Both the position numbers and the translations under genes were made by a program. The notes below the pieces were generated by a model, which did not search any database, was not told the origin of the DNA, and worked only from the letters and a program-made list of their open reading frames with translations. From the NCBI GenBank assembly GCA_017452035.1, contig JAFTNE010000139.1, forward strand, positions 1 through 15,425: a stretch of DNA of 15,425 nucleotides. The letters are read 5' to 3'. This DNA is from Clostridia bacterium (GTDB lineage Bacteria > Bacillota > Clostridia > Christensenellales > CAG-314). Positions 14,056 through 15,425 of the stretch are shown piece by piece (position 1 is the stretch's first letter; every line of letters begins with the position of its first letter).

Positions 14056-15000
14056 TTAGTCTTGTTGAGAGAGTTGAATAAGTCTGTTTAGGCGATGGTT
14101 TGCGCCACTTTTGGATATACCAAGCCTGTTGGCAAGCTCTTCAAGTCCTGCCTCGGGAAATTCTTCACGAAGAAGGGCTATTTCTTTCAGTTGGTCAGAA
14201 AGGCTATCGAACAAACCCTTTTGACGCAGTGTTGCAATGGCATTGAGTTGTTTTTCGGATGCTTGAATTGCCTTGTCGATATTGGCAGAAATACAATTGC
14301 TTTGACGGTTTGCTGTGTTGCGAAGGCTTCTGCCAATGATGACGTTTTCCAACTTTAAGCTGGCACTCATTGCGCCCATATACACCAAAAAGTCAGCAAT
14401 TTTTTCACTTTCTTTTAGGTACAAAATGGTACGGTTTTTGCGTTCCAACGTATGGAAAGACCACTCGCTAAACAGCTGTTGTACAGCTTTGGCAAATTGA
14501 TGGTTGGCAATGCGCAGTTCTAAGTGGTACTTGCCCCTTGTTTCGCTTTCGGCAAGGTCATCAGTACCAAGGGGAATTACTACCGAGCCACTAGCAACAA
14601 ACAACCCTTGGATAAACGCCCTTTTGCAACAGTCACTTTTGGGCAACAGCTCGTCCACATTGTTGTTGATTTGCATTGTGCCATCGTCATCGCGATACAC
14701 AAGTGCAAGTTTTTCGCCAATGTTGCCAACAAACTCGCAACTGTACATGGCATCGCCTTTGACGTTTAGGTTGGAGCTTTCAATTTCGGCAGTTATACCA
14801 AGGTTTACCTCAGCAAGATGTTTACAAAAGGTAAGCATTTCGTGGTTGTCACTTTCCAAAGCAAACCCAAAACTTTTGTAACCAAGTGTGAGGCTACCGA
14901 TACTCTTTAAAACGGCAGTCAAAAAGGAAGTTGCACAGCAACCCCTGATGTGACGTATGGTTTTGAGAATTTCTTGCTTGGTGGTTTGTGAAAAGGTCAT
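14056..15000 (-). CDS. whiA: WhiA, sporulation/cell-division DNA-binding protein
   Basis: Conserved DNA-binding protein of Gram-positive bacteria; it controls sporulation genes in Streptomyces and affects division and chromosome segregation in Bacillus. The 314 residues show the family pattern. The N-terminus has GCC…FLTAVLKSIGSL, followed by a LAGLIDADG endonuclease-like fold with FIQGLFVASGSV, YHLELRI and LYLKESEKIADFLVYMGA. NRQSNCISANIDKA leads to the C-terminal helix-turn-helix with LEELANRLGISKSGANHRLNRL. Length is normal. The ATG at 15000 overlaps the murB stop as ATGA, with GAGGA just upstream inside murB. In many Bacillota rapZ and yvcK lie between murB and whiA; here they do not. It is followed directly by dnaE. 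Confidence 0.97.
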   Translation of the reverse strand: MTFSQTTKQEILKTIRHIRGCCATSFLTAVLKSIGSLTLGYKSFGFALESDNHEMLTFCKHLAEVNLGITAEIESSNLNVKGDAMYSCEFVGNIGEKLALVYRDDDGTMQINNNVDELLPKSDCCKRAFIQGLFVASGSVVIPLGTDDLAESETRGKYHLELRIANHQFAKAVQQLFSEWSFHTLERKNRTILYLKESEKIADFLVYMGAMSASLKLENVIIGRSLRNTANRQSNCISANIDKAIQASEKQLNAIATLRQKGLFDSLSDQLKEIALLREEFPEAGLEELANRLGISKSGANHRLNRLIQLSQQD

Positions 15001-15425
15001 TGGTTGTCCTCGGTAAAATTGACAAGGTTCAGTTCCACTTGCGAAGTAACATTGTACTTTTCAAGTAGCACCTGCCTGATATACTGTATCAATAAGTATA
15101 TATCTTTTGAGGTACTTTTGTCAATGTTTATCACAAAACCTGCGTGCTTTTTTGAAACTTTTGCTTGTCCTATTTGGTAGCCTTTTAGCCCAGCGTCGTC
15201 AATTAGCTTGGATAAAGGTACATCCTTGTTGCACAACACGCATCCTGCTGTTTTTGCGCCAAGGGGCTGGGTTTTGCTTTTTTGCATTTTCATCCATTGC
15301 ACGTTGTGGGTGACAACTATACTGTCTGACGGCTCAAAGCAAAACGTCAACTGCAAAATGATGTAGTTGCCACCATTAAAGATGCTGTTTCGGTGGGAAA
15401 AGTTACACTCGGCTTTGGTTAGCAT
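14997..15425 (-). CDS. murB: UDP-N-acetylenolpyruvoylglucosamine reductase, C-terminal part
   Basis: MurB uses NADPH and FAD to reduce enolpyruvyl-UDP-GlcNAc to UDP-MurNAc in peptidoglycan precursor synthesis. Only the last 142 residues are in the window. They cover the substrate-binding C-terminal domain: QPLGAKTAGCV, with a Cys at the position of the catalytic Ser/Cys, then LIDDAGLKGYQIGQAKVSKK, HAGFVIN, and a Glu in QVELNL matching the conserved C-terminal Glu. The first codon shown is an internal Met at the window edge, not the start; the FAD-binding domain lies outside. Two sites differ from the usual pattern: HRNSIF where YRxSIF is common, and GCVLCNK where GCVFKNP is common. The stop overlaps the whiA start (ATGA), showing an operon. 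Confidence 0.95.
   Translation of the reverse strand: MLTKAECNFSHRNSIFNGGNYIILQLTFCFEPSDSIVVTHNVQWMKMQKSKTQPLGAKTAGCVLCNKDVPLSKLIDDAGLKGYQIGQAKVSKKHAGFVINIDKSTSKDIYLLIQYIRQVLLEKYNVTSQVELNLVNFTEDNQ

Overview
The window looks like ordinary chromosome from a Gram-positive bacterium, most likely an uncultured member of the Bacillota (Clostridia-like). The basis is a WhiA gene in a murB–whiA–dnaE block, AGGAGG-type ribosome binding sites, an OmpR-type two-component system, a heterodimeric ABC exporter of the kind common in clostridia, and a lipobox-bearing surface lipoprotein. GC is near 40–45% by eye. TAA, TAG and TGA are all used as stops, so the genetic code is standard. No tRNA, rRNA, CRISPR array, transposase or phage gene was seen.

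Layout from left to right. Positions 1–1463 (minus strand) hold the first ~487 codons of a large surface lipoprotein that runs off the left edge; it has Ig-like repeats and what may be the start of an M6-type peptidase-like domain. Positions 1464–1715 are an unusually GC-rich intergenic segment with several consecutive stem-loops. Positions 1716–4892 (minus) form a tight operon: OmpR-type response regulator, intramembrane-sensing histidine kinase, and an RlmD/RumA-type 23S rRNA uracil methyltransferase. A 416-bp divergent intergenic region with regulatory-looking repeats separates it from an acyl-ACP thioesterase gene on the plus strand (5309–6043). Two hairpin terminators lie between that gene and the convergent ABC exporter pair (6182–9954, minus). 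The pair is transcribed from a near-consensus promoter at 10085–10114. A 540-bp gene-free region (9955–10494) holds that promoter, two operator-like dyads, the dnaE terminator, interleaved inverted repeats, and a small array of 21-bp palindrome-containing tandem repeats reaching the dnaE stop codon. Positions 10495–15425 (minus) hold the murB (partial) – whiA – dnaE operon.

How the genes relate: the right block is housekeeping (cell-wall precursor synthesis, a division/envelope regulator, and the replicative polymerase). The middle is envelope biology: an asymmetric ABC exporter, a thioesterase that frees fatty acids from ACP, and a sensor pair whose kinase has almost no extracellular domain. 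I found no clear undescribed multi-gene system. The points most worth a second look are the structured 1555–1715 element, the tandem palindromic array at the dnaE 3' end, the condensed murB–whiA junction without rapZ/yvcK, the rRNA methyltransferase locked into a two-component operon, and the glutamine at the expected thioesterase acid position.
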